A stretch of DNA of 47,064 nucleotides from an uncultured Lachnospiraceae bacterium (lineage in GTDB: Bacteria; Bacillota; Clostridia; Lachnospirales; Lachnospiraceae), in NCBI GenBank assembly GCA_900320325.1, contig ONRU01000017.1, positions 1-47,064 on the forward strand. Direction: 5' to 3'. The position numbers and the translations under genes were made by a program. Below the pieces are notes generated by a model, which did no database searches, was not told where the DNA came from, and was given only the letters and a program-made list of their open reading frames with translations. Below, piece by piece: positions 17,940 through 26,596 of this stretch (position 1 is the stretch's first letter; each line of letters opens with the position of its first letter).

Positions 17940-18512
17940 ATGAATTTACGGAATCTGCTGTTAGCCTCCATGACTTCCAATAAAGCTGTGAAGGAGGTCG
18001 CTGTCAAGACCGGGCTGCCCGAGAAATATGTCAGGAAACTGATGAAACTGGCCATTCCGGTCATACTGAAGCACCTGACCAAAAATGTTTCGACCTCCGC
18101 CGGTCTGATCGCTCTGGCCGCCGCACTGAAACATCATACAGATAAGAAGGAGATGGAAAAGCAGCTTAAAGAAGCGGATGAGAAAGATGGCCACAAGATC
18201 ATTCATCACATCTTTGGCAGGCAGGAGAAAGAAGTCACACAGGAACTGTGCGCCCAGTCCGGGCTGACCGTGGATCAGGTCAATCAGATCCTGGCCATCA
18301 TGGCGCCTGCCCTGATGAGCGGCGTTTCAGAAGCGGCCGCCAACACGACCACTGTGCAGGAGTCCCATAAACCGACGATTTCTCTGGACTCCGCGTCCGG
18401 TATCTTCGGCGCGCTTACGGGATCGAAGCCTTCGCAGGAAGAGGAGGAAAAGGAGAACAGCTCCTCCACTGGCATGGCTCTTTTACAGGCATTGCTCAGC
18501 GCGGGAAAATAA
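17940..18512 (+). CDS. DUF937 domain protein
   Basis: The 190-residue protein matches the DUF937 pattern: LLLASMTSNKAVKEVAVKTGLPEKYVRKLMKLAIPVILKHLTKN, then a second similar helical unit (EVTQELCAQSGLTVDQVNQILAIMAPALMSGV). These are two helical repeats, each with a short helix-turn-helix-like start and a hydrophobic helix. A Glu- and Ser-rich linker (about 165-178) precedes a short C-terminal hydrophobic helix. The family's function is unknown. AGGAAGG lies before ATG 17940. It is a single-gene unit with its own terminator. Confidence 0.82.
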   Translation: MNLRNLLLASMTSNKAVKEVAVKTGLPEKYVRKLMKLAIPVILKHLTKNVSTSAGLIALAAALKHHTDKKEMEKQLKEADEKDGHKIIHHIFGRQEKEVTQELCAQSGLTVDQVNQILAIMAPALMSGVSEAAANTTTVQESHKPTISLDSASGIFGALTGSKPSQEEEEKENSSSTGMALLQALLSAGK

Positions 18513-18567
18513 AAGTACAGATAGTAATATTCAGTCATATTGCCTGGTTTATGAAAGGCACAGGAAG

Positions 18568-18600
18568 CAGGGCTCCCGCGGTTGCGGGGCCCTGTTTTTT
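18568..18600 (+). terminator. Terminator of the DUF937 gene
   Basis: GC-rich stem, 18568-18579 with 18584-18594 (one bulged base), GGTT loop, and six T residues at 18595-18600. Confidence 0.9.
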
Positions 18601-18653
18601 CCGGACCGCGTGGGGGAGAAGAAGGGCCTGTATCGGATTCAGATGGAATATCG

Positions 18654-18659
18654 TATAAT
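18654..18659 (+). promoter_or_regulatory. -10 box of the C11 protease gene
   Basis: A perfect TATAAT lies about 45 bases before ATG 18704. The -35 region (around 18631) is weak. Transcription would start near 18666, so translation cannot begin much upstream of 18674; this bears on the missing signal peptide. Confidence 0.5.
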
Positions 18660-18703
18660 AAAAGAAGAGTGGTTTGCGGATCTTTGTATACAGGGGGATA
18701 CAG

Positions 18704-21700
18704 ATGAGAGACCTTCTGCTCAGCGCCTGCGGGAGCGGGACCGGGACGAGCGGCAGCGGCCGTACGGCAGGTGAACAGACAGCAGACGGACAGGCGGCGG
18801 AGAGCGGTCCTGCGGCAGCTGATACGGCAGATGAAGCCGCGGATGACGCTGCTCCGGACAGTGAGACTTACCGGGCCCTGGCCAGGAAGCACCAGCAGCA
18901 GGAGGACGGCGCGGAGGAGCTGGAAATGACTGCCGAAGACCTGCCGGCCGCCGCCAAAGACTTCACTGTCATGATCTATATGATCGGCTCCGACCTGGAG
19001 TCCCGTTTTGGTGCCGGTTCCCGGGACCTGCGGGAGATCAAGGAAGCGGGTGTGGATTATGACAGGACCAATGTCATTGTCTGCGCTGGCGGCACCCAGA
19101 AATGGAACAGCGGCATCCCCTGCTCCTCCAACAGTGTACTGGATATGTCCCGGACAGGAGAGGAGGACTGGATCGTGGCGGAAACAGAGGGGAATTCCGA
19201 TATGGGCCACCCCGCCACCCTGGTCAGTTTTGTGAATTTCTGTACTGATAATTATCCGGCGGACCAGTATGTCCTCCTCTTCTGGAACCACGGAGCAGGC
19301 CCGGTCTGGGGCTATGGCAGCGATGAGCTGTTTGATGAGGATTCCCTGCTGCTGGAGGAGATGCGGGAGGCCATGGAACAGACGGTCTTCGCCGGGCAGC
19401 AGAAGCTTGCCCTTGTCGGCTTTGACGCCTGCCTGATGGGCTGTCTGGAAAATGCCAGGCTCTGGTCCTCTTATGCCGCCTATATGACGGCTTCGGAAGA
19501 ACTGGAACCGGGAGACGGCTGGGATTATCATTTCCTCTCGGTGCTGAATGGTATGGCCGGAGGAGACGCGCCAGGGCTTGTCCTGGGGAAACAGATCCTG
19601 GAAAGCTATCAGGCTTTCAATGAAAACGCCAGGTCCGCGACTTTCAGCCCGGACATCACCCTGGCCCTGGTCGACCTGTCCAAAATCGATCCGCTGATCG
19701 AAACGGTGGACGGACTGGCCGTCAAAATGGAAGAGCAGCTGTCCGCGGGAGAATTTGCCGGCCTGTCCAGGCTGCGGCGGGAATCCAGGGCTTTCGGCCT
19801 GGCAGCGGTCAAAAGCAGGACCAATGGATTCGACCTGATCGACCTGCAGTCCCTTTCCCGGGAAATGGATGAGAAAAGCCCGGCGGAAAGCGAAGCGGTC
19901 CGTACGGCCCTTGCGGACGCGGTCATTTCCCATGTGACCAACGTGGAAGGAACAGGGGGGCTGTCCCTCTATTTCCCCGGAGAGAACATGGAACTTTACA
20001 AGGCGGCGCAAGGAACGCTGTCCGGCAGCGGTGCTGTATCAGAGACGTATGACCATTTTATCCGCAGCTACGCGGAGCGATGGACCGCTTCTTCTAAAAC
20101 GGACTGGACCCTGGCGGATCCTGTGGACAGCAAAGAGGATCAGGATTCTATTTCTGTGCAGCTGACGCAGGACCAGCTGGACAATCTGGCCGACGCCTCC
20201 TACAGCGTCATGTACAAGGCCGATAAAGGGACTTATTACATGGCGGCTTCCGGTCTGCCGCTGCAGGCGGACGACAAAGGCAGACTCAATATACCGGCCG
20301 ATCCTCCCCTGATCGGCATGGAAGATAAGAGCGGCAGTACAGGCAAGCCCTGGCCGTTTTCCGCGGTGGACAGCAGGGACGGTATCCTGACTATGTGCAG
20401 CACCGACATGATCCTGAACCGGTCTTCTGATTCCCTTTCCTCCGATATGATCCAGCATGTGACCATGACCATCACCCTGCAGGACGGCAGGATCCGGATC
20501 CAGAGTGTATCCGCCGAGGAGCAGGGAGCAGCCGCCGGCGGCAAGTCCACGGTGGACCTGTCCGAATATGATACCATTGCCCATTCCTATGTAATGGGGA
20601 TCTTTCCGACCCGGAGACAGGACGGGACCATGCTGCCCTGGGAGAACTGGCAGAACGGTTATACCAGCAGCAAGTATGAAATACCGCTTGAAGATCATGT
20701 GGCCTTTTCTGTCATCCCGGCCTCCTCGTTCGGGGCAGACTGCCTGATCCAGGTCCAGGTGATGGACGTCAACGGCCAGAAGCACGTGACAGAGCTGTAT
20801 GAGATGTCCGGACAGGGGACCGGTATGACAGCGGAGATCGTCAATCCTGCCGGCAGCGGTATCTTTACGGTGGCTCTGCACGGAGACCATGCTGCTGTGA
20901 CAGATTATGAGGGAGAGGATGCCAGGATTGAAATACCTTCGGAAGCGGAGGGCCTGCCTGTGACAGCCATCGGCACCAAAGCTCTTTACGATCAGTGGTC
21001 GGTGGAGGAGGCGGTGATCCCGGAAGGGATTACCGCCATAGGAAGCGGCGCCTTCGAAAGATGTGTACATATGCGGACGATCCGGCTGCCCCGGACCCTG
21101 ACAGATCTGAGCCCCGACGCTTTTTATGAGTGCAGGGACCTGACTGCTTTTGAAATGGAGGAAGTCTCCGAAAGGTATCAGGTCAGAGACGGCGTTCTCT
21201 TTACAGGGGACGGGACCGGTCTGATCTGCTGGCCCTGGGCAAAGGGAACGGACTGCGTTGTGCCGGAGGGGACTGTATATATCGGCAAGCGGGCCTTTTT
21301 CGGGAGCCCCCTGGAGCATGTCGCCCTGCCGGAAGGACTGCGGGAACTGCAGGCCCTGGCCTTTGGGGAATGTGTCCATCTGCAGGAAGTCATTCTGCCG
21401 GAGTCTCTGGAGCGGATCGGGACCATGGCTTTTGGCGGCAATAAGGATACGGATAAAGAGGCCTGTCCGGACATAGACAGCGTCCGGATCGGCCCGGCTG
21501 TCACGTATATAGGCCCGGAGGCCTTCTCTGCCCTGAAAAAGCTGGGCAGGATAGAGGTAGACAGCAGGAATCCGGCTTACAGCGCGGTGGACGGCTATCT
21601 GACCAATAAGGCGGAGGACACCATTCAGGAAGCTCCCAGAAGCAAGGATACAGGATCGGTGACGGTTCCGGAGGGGATCGGCGGCCTGGAGCCTTCTGTT

Positions 21701-23308
21701 TTCGCTGAATTTGACAAGTATTCGGAATTCTTCCTGCCGGCTTCTCTGACCAGGATTCCGGACAACCTGTTCCCGAAAGATGTCCTTGCGGAAGGATCCG
21801 GATATTCCATTGTCCTGCACTGTCCGGAAGGATCGGAAGCCGCGGCCTATGCCGATACAAAGGAGATCCAATATGACAGCTATCAGTCAGCCCATGAGGA
21901 CGTGACGGTCGAAGGGGAGATGGGGACATTCTATTTCCGCCTGTATGACAGTTACGCGGCCCTTCTGCTCTATAAGGGCATTGAAAGGGAAGTGACGGTC
22001 CCGGAGACCGTGGAAGGCAGGCCGGTCACCATTCTGGGGGACGGCATGAAATGCTTTTTGAAATATGATACGGATCTGGAGAAGGAGATTTTTGGAGAAT
22101 ACGATACGGAGGCTTATAATCAGGCCATCAGCGAAGGAAAGACCCCGGTTGAAGCTTCCGAGGCGGCTTACGCGAACTGTCCCTACGGGCGGGATACCTA
22201 CAGTAAAAAGAGGGAGCTGGGGGTCGACAGACCGGAAGTCCTGCATCTGCCGGACACTTTGACGACCATCCGCAAAGGGGCCTTTTCAGACCTTTACCAT
22301 CCTGCCCGTTTTACAGTGCCCGCTTCCGTAACAGAGATTGAAGAGGGGGCTTTCAGTGAATACAACGGGACCGCCATCGATGTAGAGGAAGGCAGCGCTT
22401 CTTTCAAGTCGGTCTCCGGCCTTCTTTATTCCGCGGATCAGAGCCTGCTGCTGGCGATTCCTTCCAATCTGACGCTGAATGGCACGGAGGGGCTGGAAGA
22501 AATTCTGGAACAGGAAGAAGCCGGCGGTAAAAATTTATTTATTTATCATATACGGATTCCCGAGGGTACAGTCAGGATCGGCGCGGAAGCCGCCGCCTTT
22601 CTGTGGGCCAATGACAGCGTCGGCTATGTGCTGACCTGCCCCGACAGTCTCCGGGAAATCGGGAAAAAAGCCTTTTATAACGCGGACCTGGTCAAGGTGG
22701 AGCTGAATGATGGTCTGACCCGGATCGGTGCCAGCGCTTTTGAAAGGACCGACATGACCCATCTGACCCTGCCGGATTCTGTGGAAAAGATTGAAAAGTT
22801 CGCTTTCAACGGGATCCGCGGTCTGGACCGGCTGGAACTCCCTTCTTCTATGGAGGAAATTACCTTTTCCAGCTTCGGCCTTCAGGATCCGGAACAGGGA
22901 GAACCGGTGCCGCATTGTACAGAGGTCCTGCTGGGCGCAAAGATTGAGAAGATTGATAACGGGGCGTTTTACTATCTGCCGATCGATAATTACACGATCA
23001 GCAAACGCAACCATCAATATTCCGTTACAGACGGTATGCTGCTGTCCGCCGATGGAACCAGGCTGCTGAGCTGTCCTTCGGGACGGAGCGGATCCGTTAC
23101 TGTGCCGGACGGCGTGACAGAACTGGCCCAAAGCTCTTTCTTCCATTGTGATGATGTGACAGATGTATACCTGCCGGACAGCGTGATCAATATCAATCCC
23201 CAGGCCTTTAAACGCACCATATCCGATTACGGGATCACCCTGCACTGTAAGCCCGGCTCTTACGCCCGTGAGGCGGCAGAGCGGATGGGGATCGAATACG
23301 CGGACTGA
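18704..23308 (+). CDS. Clostripain-like (C11) cysteine protease with BspA-type LRRs
   Basis: The 1534-residue protein carries a peptidase C11 domain (about residues 85-460): FTVMIYMIGSDLES, catalytic His196 in FWNHGAGPVWG and Cys243 in GFDACLMG, the family dyad. After a beta-rich linker come many LRR_5/BspA-type repeats (patterns such as AIGSGAFERCVHMRTIRLPRTL) to the C-terminus, as in surface or secreted proteins of gut Firmicutes. The start is odd. ATG 18704 has an AGGGGG site, but the lipobox-like LLLSAC follows after only eight residues with no signal-peptide core; the only alternative start (TTG 18674) adds ten non-hydrophobic residues. The paralogue at 33700 has a normal lipoprotein signal. 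A deletion in the signal sequence is likely. Export is therefore doubtful. Confidence 0.9.
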   Translation: MRDLLLSACGSGTGTSGSGRTAGEQTADGQAAESGPAAADTADEAADDAAPDSETYRALARKHQQQEDGAEELEMTAEDLPAAAKDFTVMIYMIGSDLESRFGAGSRDLREIKEAGVDYDRTNVIVCAGGTQKWNSGIPCSSNSVLDMSRTGEEDWIVAETEGNSDMGHPATLVSFVNFCTDNYPADQYVLLFWNHGAGPVWGYGSDELFDEDSLLLEEMREAMEQTVFAGQQKLALVGFDACLMGCLENARLWSSYAAYMTASEELEPGDGWDYHFLSVLNGMAGGDAPGLVLGKQILESYQAFNENARSATFSPDITLALVDLSKIDPLIETVDGLAVKMEEQLSAGEFAGLSRLRRESRAFGLAAVKSRTNGFDLIDLQSLSREMDEKSPAESEAVRTALADAVISHVTNVEGTGGLSLYFPGENMELYKAAQGTLSGSGAVSETYDHFIRSYAERWTASSKTDWTLADPVDSKEDQDSISVQLTQDQLDNLADASYSVMYKADKGTYYMAASGLPLQADDKGRLNIPADPPLIGMEDKSGSTGKPWPFSAVDSRDGILTMCSTDMILNRSSDSLSSDMIQHVTMTITLQDGRIRIQSVSAEEQGAAAGGKSTVDLSEYDTIAHSYVMGIFPTRRQDGTMLPWENWQNGYTSSKYEIPLEDHVAFSVIPASSFGADCLIQVQVMDVNGQKHVTELYEMSGQGTGMTAEIVNPAGSGIFTVALHGDHAAVTDYEGEDARIEIPSEAEGLPVTAIGTKALYDQWSVEEAVIPEGITAIGSGAFERCVHMRTIRLPRTLTDLSPDAFYECRDLTAFEMEEVSERYQVRDGVLFTGDGTGLICWPWAKGTDCVVPEGTVYIGKRAFFGSPLEHVALPEGLRELQALAFGECVHLQEVILPESLERIGTMAFGGNKDTDKEACPDIDSVRIGPAVTYIGPEAFSALKKLGRIEVDSRNPAYSAVDGYLTNKAEDTIQEAPRSKDTGSVTVPEGIGGLEPSVFAEFDKYSEFFLPASLTRIPDNLFPKDVLAEGSGYSIVLHCPEGSEAAAYADTKEIQYDSYQSAHEDVTVEGEMGTFYFRLYDSYAALLLYKGIEREVTVPETVEGRPVTILGDGMKCFLKYDTDLEKEIFGEYDTEAYNQAISEGKTPVEASEAAYANCPYGRDTYSKKRELGVDRPEVLHLPDTLTTIRKGAFSDLYHPARFTVPASVTEIEEGAFSEYNGTAIDVEEGSASFKSVSGLLYSADQSLLLAIPSNLTLNGTEGLEEILEQEEAGGKNLFIYHIRIPEGTVRIGAEAAAFLWANDSVGYVLTCPDSLREIGKKAFYNADLVKVELNDGLTRIGASAFERTDMTHLTLPDSVEKIEKFAFNGIRGLDRLELPSSMEEITFSSFGLQDPEQGEPVPHCTEVLLGAKIEKIDNGAFYYLPIDNYTISKRNHQYSVTDGMLLSADGTRLLSCPSGRSGSVTVPDGVTELAQSSFFHCDDVTDVYLPDSVININPQAFKRTISDYGITLHCKPGSYAREAAERMGIEYAD

Positions 23309-23340
23309 CCGGGGCCGAGACACAGGAAAAGCGGCTATAT

Positions 23341-23376
23341 AAGAAAGGCGGCTGTGTGCAGACAGCCGCCTTTCTT
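23341..23376. terminator. Bidirectional terminator between convergent genes
   Basis: A perfect 15-bp stem (23341-23355 with 23362-23376) has A-rich sequence on the left and T-rich on the right. It can stop the C11 gene on the plus strand and the EamA gene on the minus strand. Confidence 0.92.
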
Positions 23377-23409
23377 ATTCTTATATTGCCCGGAAAATCA
23401 TTTGCAGAG

Positions 23410-24270
23410 TCAGGTGATTCTCTGGCTGTATATTTTTTTCAGGTTGTAATAGAGAATGCCGCAGATGACGATGCCGGCCCCCGCCATGGACATTTTCCCC
23501 AGCATCTCTCCATAGAATACCGCGACCAGAATCGGATTCAGGATGGGTTCCATGGCGTTGATGATTGACGCGGTAACAGGATCTGTATATCTGGTGCCGG
23601 TCGTAAAGAAGATGTAGGCAAGGCCCACCTGAACAGCGCCCAGCAGGAAGACATACAGCAGCACCGGGGCTGAGAAATCGGTTTCCTTTAAGACCAGGGG
23701 CGACAGGAAGATACCGCACGCCAGCTGCCCGAACAATACCGAAGACAGGGCATCTCCCTTTTCAAAGCTGTTCAGCATGAATACGCCTGCGTAGAAAATG
23801 CCGGACAGCAGGGCCAGCAGGTCGCCCAGCCATTTGCCGGTGGAAACGCCTTCGAAGAAAAAGCAGAGGATCCCCGCGAATACGACCAGGATAGAAATCA
23901 GGGAGGTCCGGTCAGGCTTTTCGCCGAAGAACAGATACATCATGATCACGATCCAGATCGGGGCGGTATACTGCAGTATGATCGTATTGCCGGCGGTCGT
24001 CAGCTTATTGGCAATGGAAAACAGGGTCGTAACGCCTGCCAGAGACAGGGCCCCGACCAGGACAGTCCGGTTCCATTTCAGCTTATGGCGGATCACCCGG
24101 AGATAGATTCCGAACACCAGGCAGGCGACCAGATTTCTGGCACCATTGATCGCCAGCGGGTTCCAGGGGATCAGCTTCATTAAGAGTCCACCTGTGGAAA
24201 AGCAGAGGGAAGCGGCCAGCATCATGGCTGTACCGAATAAGGGTTTTTCTGTATGCTTCATAACAAACAT
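23410..24270 (-). CDS. EamA (DMT) family transporter
   Basis: Integral membrane protein of the drug/metabolite transporter superfamily with two EamA repeats and about ten hydrophobic segments, from GTAMMLAASLCFSTGGLLMKLIPW to AGAGIVICGILYYNLKKIY. The second repeat includes the family-typical ASIINAMEPILNPILVAVFYGE. Substrates of this family are varied (amino acids, nucleotides, metabolites) and cannot be told here. The frame is open to a GTG at 24372, but that lies upstream of the probable promoter region. I chose ATG 24270 (286 residues), with GGAGAG some 15 bases away; ATG 24261 is a close alternative. It is divergent from the riboswitch-controlled exchanger gene. Confidence 0.87.
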   Translation of the reverse strand: MFVMKHTEKPLFGTAMMLAASLCFSTGGLLMKLIPWNPLAINGARNLVACLVFGIYLRVIRHKLKWNRTVLVGALSLAGVTTLFSIANKLTTAGNTIILQYTAPIWIVIMMYLFFGEKPDRTSLISILVVFAGILCFFFEGVSTGKWLGDLLALLSGIFYAGVFMLNSFEKGDALSSVLFGQLACGIFLSPLVLKETDFSAPVLLYVFLLGAVQVGLAYIFFTTGTRYTDPVTASIINAMEPILNPILVAVFYGEMLGKMSMAGAGIVICGILYYNLKKIYSQRIT

Positions 24271-24362
24271 ACTATAGCACAGAATCTCTCCGGATATATC
24301 CTGTCCTGGCCGACTTTTCCATGATTCTACATTTTTGTTCTCTTTTTTGGACAATTCTTCCA

Positions 24363-24391
24363 TTGACTTCACCGGCAGGATGCTTTACGAT
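24363..24391 (+). promoter_or_regulatory. Promoter of the riboswitch-exchanger transcript
   Basis: TTGACT (24363-24368) and TACGAT (24386-24391) are separated by exactly 17 bases. The predicted start near 24398 lies just before the first conserved bases of the riboswitch. Confidence 0.65.
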
Positions 24392-24400
24392 GATATTGTC

Positions 24401-24532
24401 GTAACAGGGAGTAGCTTGCACCGTAAGGTGTAACATACGATCGTCAGTACGGGAGAATTTCTCCCCGGTCTATGTTCGAAGTAGCGAGACTATTACTGCA
24501 ATTATTTGATTGCAGTAATAGTCTCTTTTTTT
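24401..24532 (+). promoter_or_regulatory. yybP-ykoY family Mn2+ riboswitch with terminator
   Basis: Conserved pieces of the yybP-ykoY aptamer occur in order: GGGAGTAGC (24407-24415), a CACC-GTAA-GGTG hairpin (24419-24430), CGATCGTCAGTACGG (24438-24452), CCCCGG (24463-24468) and GTAGCGAGAC (24481-24490). Helix AACATA/TATGTT and the inner hairpin GGGAGA/TCTCCC are also present. The 3' strand of the closing helix (TATTAC) is shared with a perfect 17-bp terminator stem (24486-24502 with 24509-24525) and seven T residues. Binding of Mn2+ would stabilise the closing helix, prevent termination and switch on the downstream exchanger. The family is known to sense Mn2+; the switch logic is read from the overlap. 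Confidence 0.85.
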
Positions 24533-24596
24533 ACATATGCGTACTCTTTTTTACATACCGTGTATTGTTATATCTATACTGTGTAAGGAGGAAAAA

Positions 24597-25634
24597 ATGA
24601 TTATTGTATATCTGCTGGTCCTGGTCACAGGCTTTTATGCCCTGGTCAAGGGAGCCGACATGTTCGTTGACGGCAGCTCCAATATAGCCAGAATGCTGCA
24701 TGTGCCGGGGCTGATCATCGGTCTGACCATTGTCGCTTTCGGCACCAGTGCCCCAGAGCTGGCGGTCAGTACGTCCGCGGCCCTGCAGGGAGCCAATGAG
24801 ATTGCGGTCAGCAACGTAGTGGGATCCAACCTGTTCAATCTGCTGGTAGTCCTGGGGATTTGCGCGGTGCTTAAGCCGATCGCGGTAGACAGAGATGTGC
24901 TTAGAAGAGATTATCCGGTCTCACTTGGCATCACAGGCCTGGCACTGGCCATTACCTGCGGATCTGCCTTTGTTATAAACAGAGGACCGCAATATATGCT
25001 GGCCCAGGGAACCAGTCTTTTGAGTACAGGGGAACGTTTTTTAGGTATAGACATGAGTCAGATTGTCGGAACTGTCTCCAGAATAGACGGACTGGTGCTG
25101 GTGATCATGCTGGTCCTCTATATTGGCCTGCTGATCATTTCTTCCCTGCGGGGTGCCGCGGAGGAAGAGGAGCCGCAGGAAGCGGTTTATACGGCGCGGA
25201 AGGCGGTCGGCGTGCTTCTGATCGGTCTGGCCCTGATCATCATTGGCGGGCAGGCTGTTGTCAACAGTGCCAGAGCCATCGCGCGGGCGCTGGGCATGAC
25301 AGAGACCCTGATCGGTCTGACCATTGTCGCTTTCGGAACATCCCTTCCGGAGCTGGTCACATCGATCGTTGCTTCCCGCAAAGGGGAGGTCAGTATGGCC
25401 GTCGGTAATGTTATCGGATCCAATATTTTTAATGTTCTGCTTATCCTGGGCATATCCTCCGTGCTGCATCCGATCACCATCAATGCCGCGACGGCGATTG
25501 ATATGGCTCTGCTGATCTGTGTCAGTTTTGTGGTCTACTTCTTTTGCGTTACAGACCATAAAATCTCCCGTCTGGAAGGCCTCCTCATGCTGTGCATGTA
25601 CTGCGCGGATATGGCCTTCGCGATCATCAGATGA
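24597..25634 (+). CDS. Calcium/sodium antiporter family (CaCA) membrane protein
   Basis: The 345-residue protein belongs to the YrbG-type branch of the Ca2+:cation antiporter superfamily. Two inverted alpha-repeats are visible: GLTIVAFGTSAPELAVS with NVVGSNLFNLLVVLGI in the first half and GLTIVAFGTSLPELVTS with NVIGSNIFNVLLILGI in the second. The two Glu residues (in APELA and LPELV) are the ion-binding acids. About ten membrane segments are present, with a loop rich in Glu near residue 190. ATG 24597 has AAGGAGG. Control by a Mn2+ riboswitch suggests that it exports Mn2+, or exchanges Ca2+/Mn2+ for Na+ or H+, when Mn2+ is high. Confidence 0.92.
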   Translation: MIIVYLLVLVTGFYALVKGADMFVDGSSNIARMLHVPGLIIGLTIVAFGTSAPELAVSTSAALQGANEIAVSNVVGSNLFNLLVVLGICAVLKPIAVDRDVLRRDYPVSLGITGLALAITCGSAFVINRGPQYMLAQGTSLLSTGERFLGIDMSQIVGTVSRIDGLVLVIMLVLYIGLLIISSLRGAAEEEEPQEAVYTARKAVGVLLIGLALIIIGGQAVVNSARAIARALGMTETLIGLTIVAFGTSLPELVTSIVASRKGEVSMAVGNVIGSNIFNVLLILGISSVLHPITINAATAIDMALLICVSFVVYFFCVTDHKISRLEGLLMLCMYCADMAFAIIR

Positions 25635-25681
25635 ACCACCGGCAAACGACCCCTGGGTTGACGAACTGCCTGATGTAAAGA

Positions 25682-25732
25682 AAAACAGTACTGTCTGATT
25701 GCATTATAGCCGACAGTGCTGTTTTATTTTTT
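25682..25732 (+). terminator. Terminator of the exchanger gene
   Basis: A 14-bp stem (25682-25695 with 25712-25725, one G-T pair) with a 16-base loop is followed by a T-rich tract. Confidence 0.85.
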
Positions 25733-25754
25733 TGGTCTTCTCCAGCGGCTTAAA

Positions 25755-25960
25755 CATGGACCACGACCTCAGAGCTGGCGATCGATTGGACCACACCTCA
25801 GAGCTGGTGATCAAGGGCGGCAATCACGCATGGACCACGACCTCAGAGCTGGCGATCAAGGGCGGCAATCATGGACAGCACATGGTCTACGACCTCAGAG
25901 GTGATAATCAAGGGATGCTGGACCACGACCTTGGACCACGACCTCAGAGGTGACAATCAA
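25755..25960. repeat. Repeat cluster A, five copies of a GACCTCAGAG element
   Basis: The core (G)ACCTCAGAG(C/G)TG appears at 25765, 25795, 25839, 25891 and 25940, each preceded by GGACCAC or a variant and followed by GATCAAGGGCGGCAATCA-like sequence. A decayed sixth copy is near 25923. Spacings of roughly 30-50 bases are irregular. The cluster follows the exchanger terminator and contains no credible gene. It belongs to the family that recurs at 26423, 29035 and 31373 around the trp genes. Confidence 0.8.
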
Positions 25961-26056
25961 AGGCGGCAGTCATGTACAGCAAACGATTTTACAAATATTT
26001 ATGCCGATGTTTCGTATTCTGTTTCGTATTCTTTCGTATTCTTCTCGATATAGGGA

Positions 26057-26085
26057 TTGACATAAATAATCATACATGTTAAATT
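26057..26085 (+). promoter_or_regulatory. trp: Promoter of the trp operon leader
   Basis: A perfect TTGACA (26057-26062) with TAAATT (26080-26085) at 17 bases, in an AT-rich segment immediately upstream of the T-box leader. Confidence 0.65.
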
Positions 26086-26097
26086 GATAAAAATTTA

Positions 26098-26401
26098 ATA
26101 CAATAAACCGATGAAGCGGAGATAAAGGCAATGATGCCGTTACAGAGAGCCTGTGATGCTGAGAGACGGGCACGAAACAAGTTGTCAAATGGACCGCGGA
26201 GGGCGCAGTCAAATGCGGTCTGATCCCAAAGGGAAGAGACCCGCAAAGTATTCTGCGACGCCGGAGGCAGGCGTAAACTGCCGGGGGTATGCAGGTACCC
26301 CGCTAAGCGCATGGGGTCATGCCCATGAATTCGAGGTGGCACCGCGGATATTTTATATTCGTCCTTGACAGAAGCAGCAGCTTTCTGCCAGGGATTTTTT
26401 T
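26098..26401 (+). promoter_or_regulatory. T-box leader, tryptophan-specific
   Basis: The T-box sequence AGGTGGCACCGCGG is at 26334-26347. Its bulge reads TGGC, which pairs with an acceptor end GCCA, as expected for bacterial tRNA-Trp with discriminator G. Stem I features AGAGAG (26141-26146 region) and a candidate specifier UGG at 26190-26192, followed by the purine A, agree. Stem III-like hairpins lie between about 26240 and 26320. A terminator with CCTTGACAGAA / TTCTGCCAGGG arms and seven T residues ends at 26401. Uncharged tRNA-Trp would favour the antiterminator and allow transcription of trpDCFBA. Confidence 0.9.
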
Positions 26402-26422
26402 ATGCTTAAAACCTGGCAGTCT

Positions 26423-26558
26423 GGCCAACGACCTCAGAGGTGATTGACGCCATGGTGGCCAACGACCTCAGAGGTGATTGACGCCATGGTGGCCAACGAC
26501 CCCAGAGGTGATCGACACCAGGCAGGCCAACGACCTCAGAGGTGATTGACACCAGGGG
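26423..26558 (+). repeat. Repeat cluster B, four tandem 34-bp units
   Basis: Units begin at 26423, 26457, 26491 and 26525. Each contains GGCCAACGACC, the dyad ACCTCAGAGGT (one unit has CCCCAGAGGT) and GATTGACGCCATGGT or a variant. The period is exactly 34 bases and there are no variable spacers, so this is a tandem repeat and not a CRISPR. It lies between the T-box terminator and the trpD ribosome binding site, thus inside the trp mRNA leader. Confidence 0.9.
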
Positions 26559-26596
26559 TGGCGGGCGGTCTGGCCGAATGAACGAAGGAGGAGAGT

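Noticed and set aside
18284-21871. Two minus-strand open frames of 575 and 610 codons
   Set aside because: They are antisense to the DUF937 and C11-LRR genes, which have clear domains and ribosome binding sites; the open frames are a by-product of GC-rich codon use.
26423-26558. CRISPR array
   Set aside because: The whole 34-bp unit repeats with no variable spacers, and there are no cas genes.
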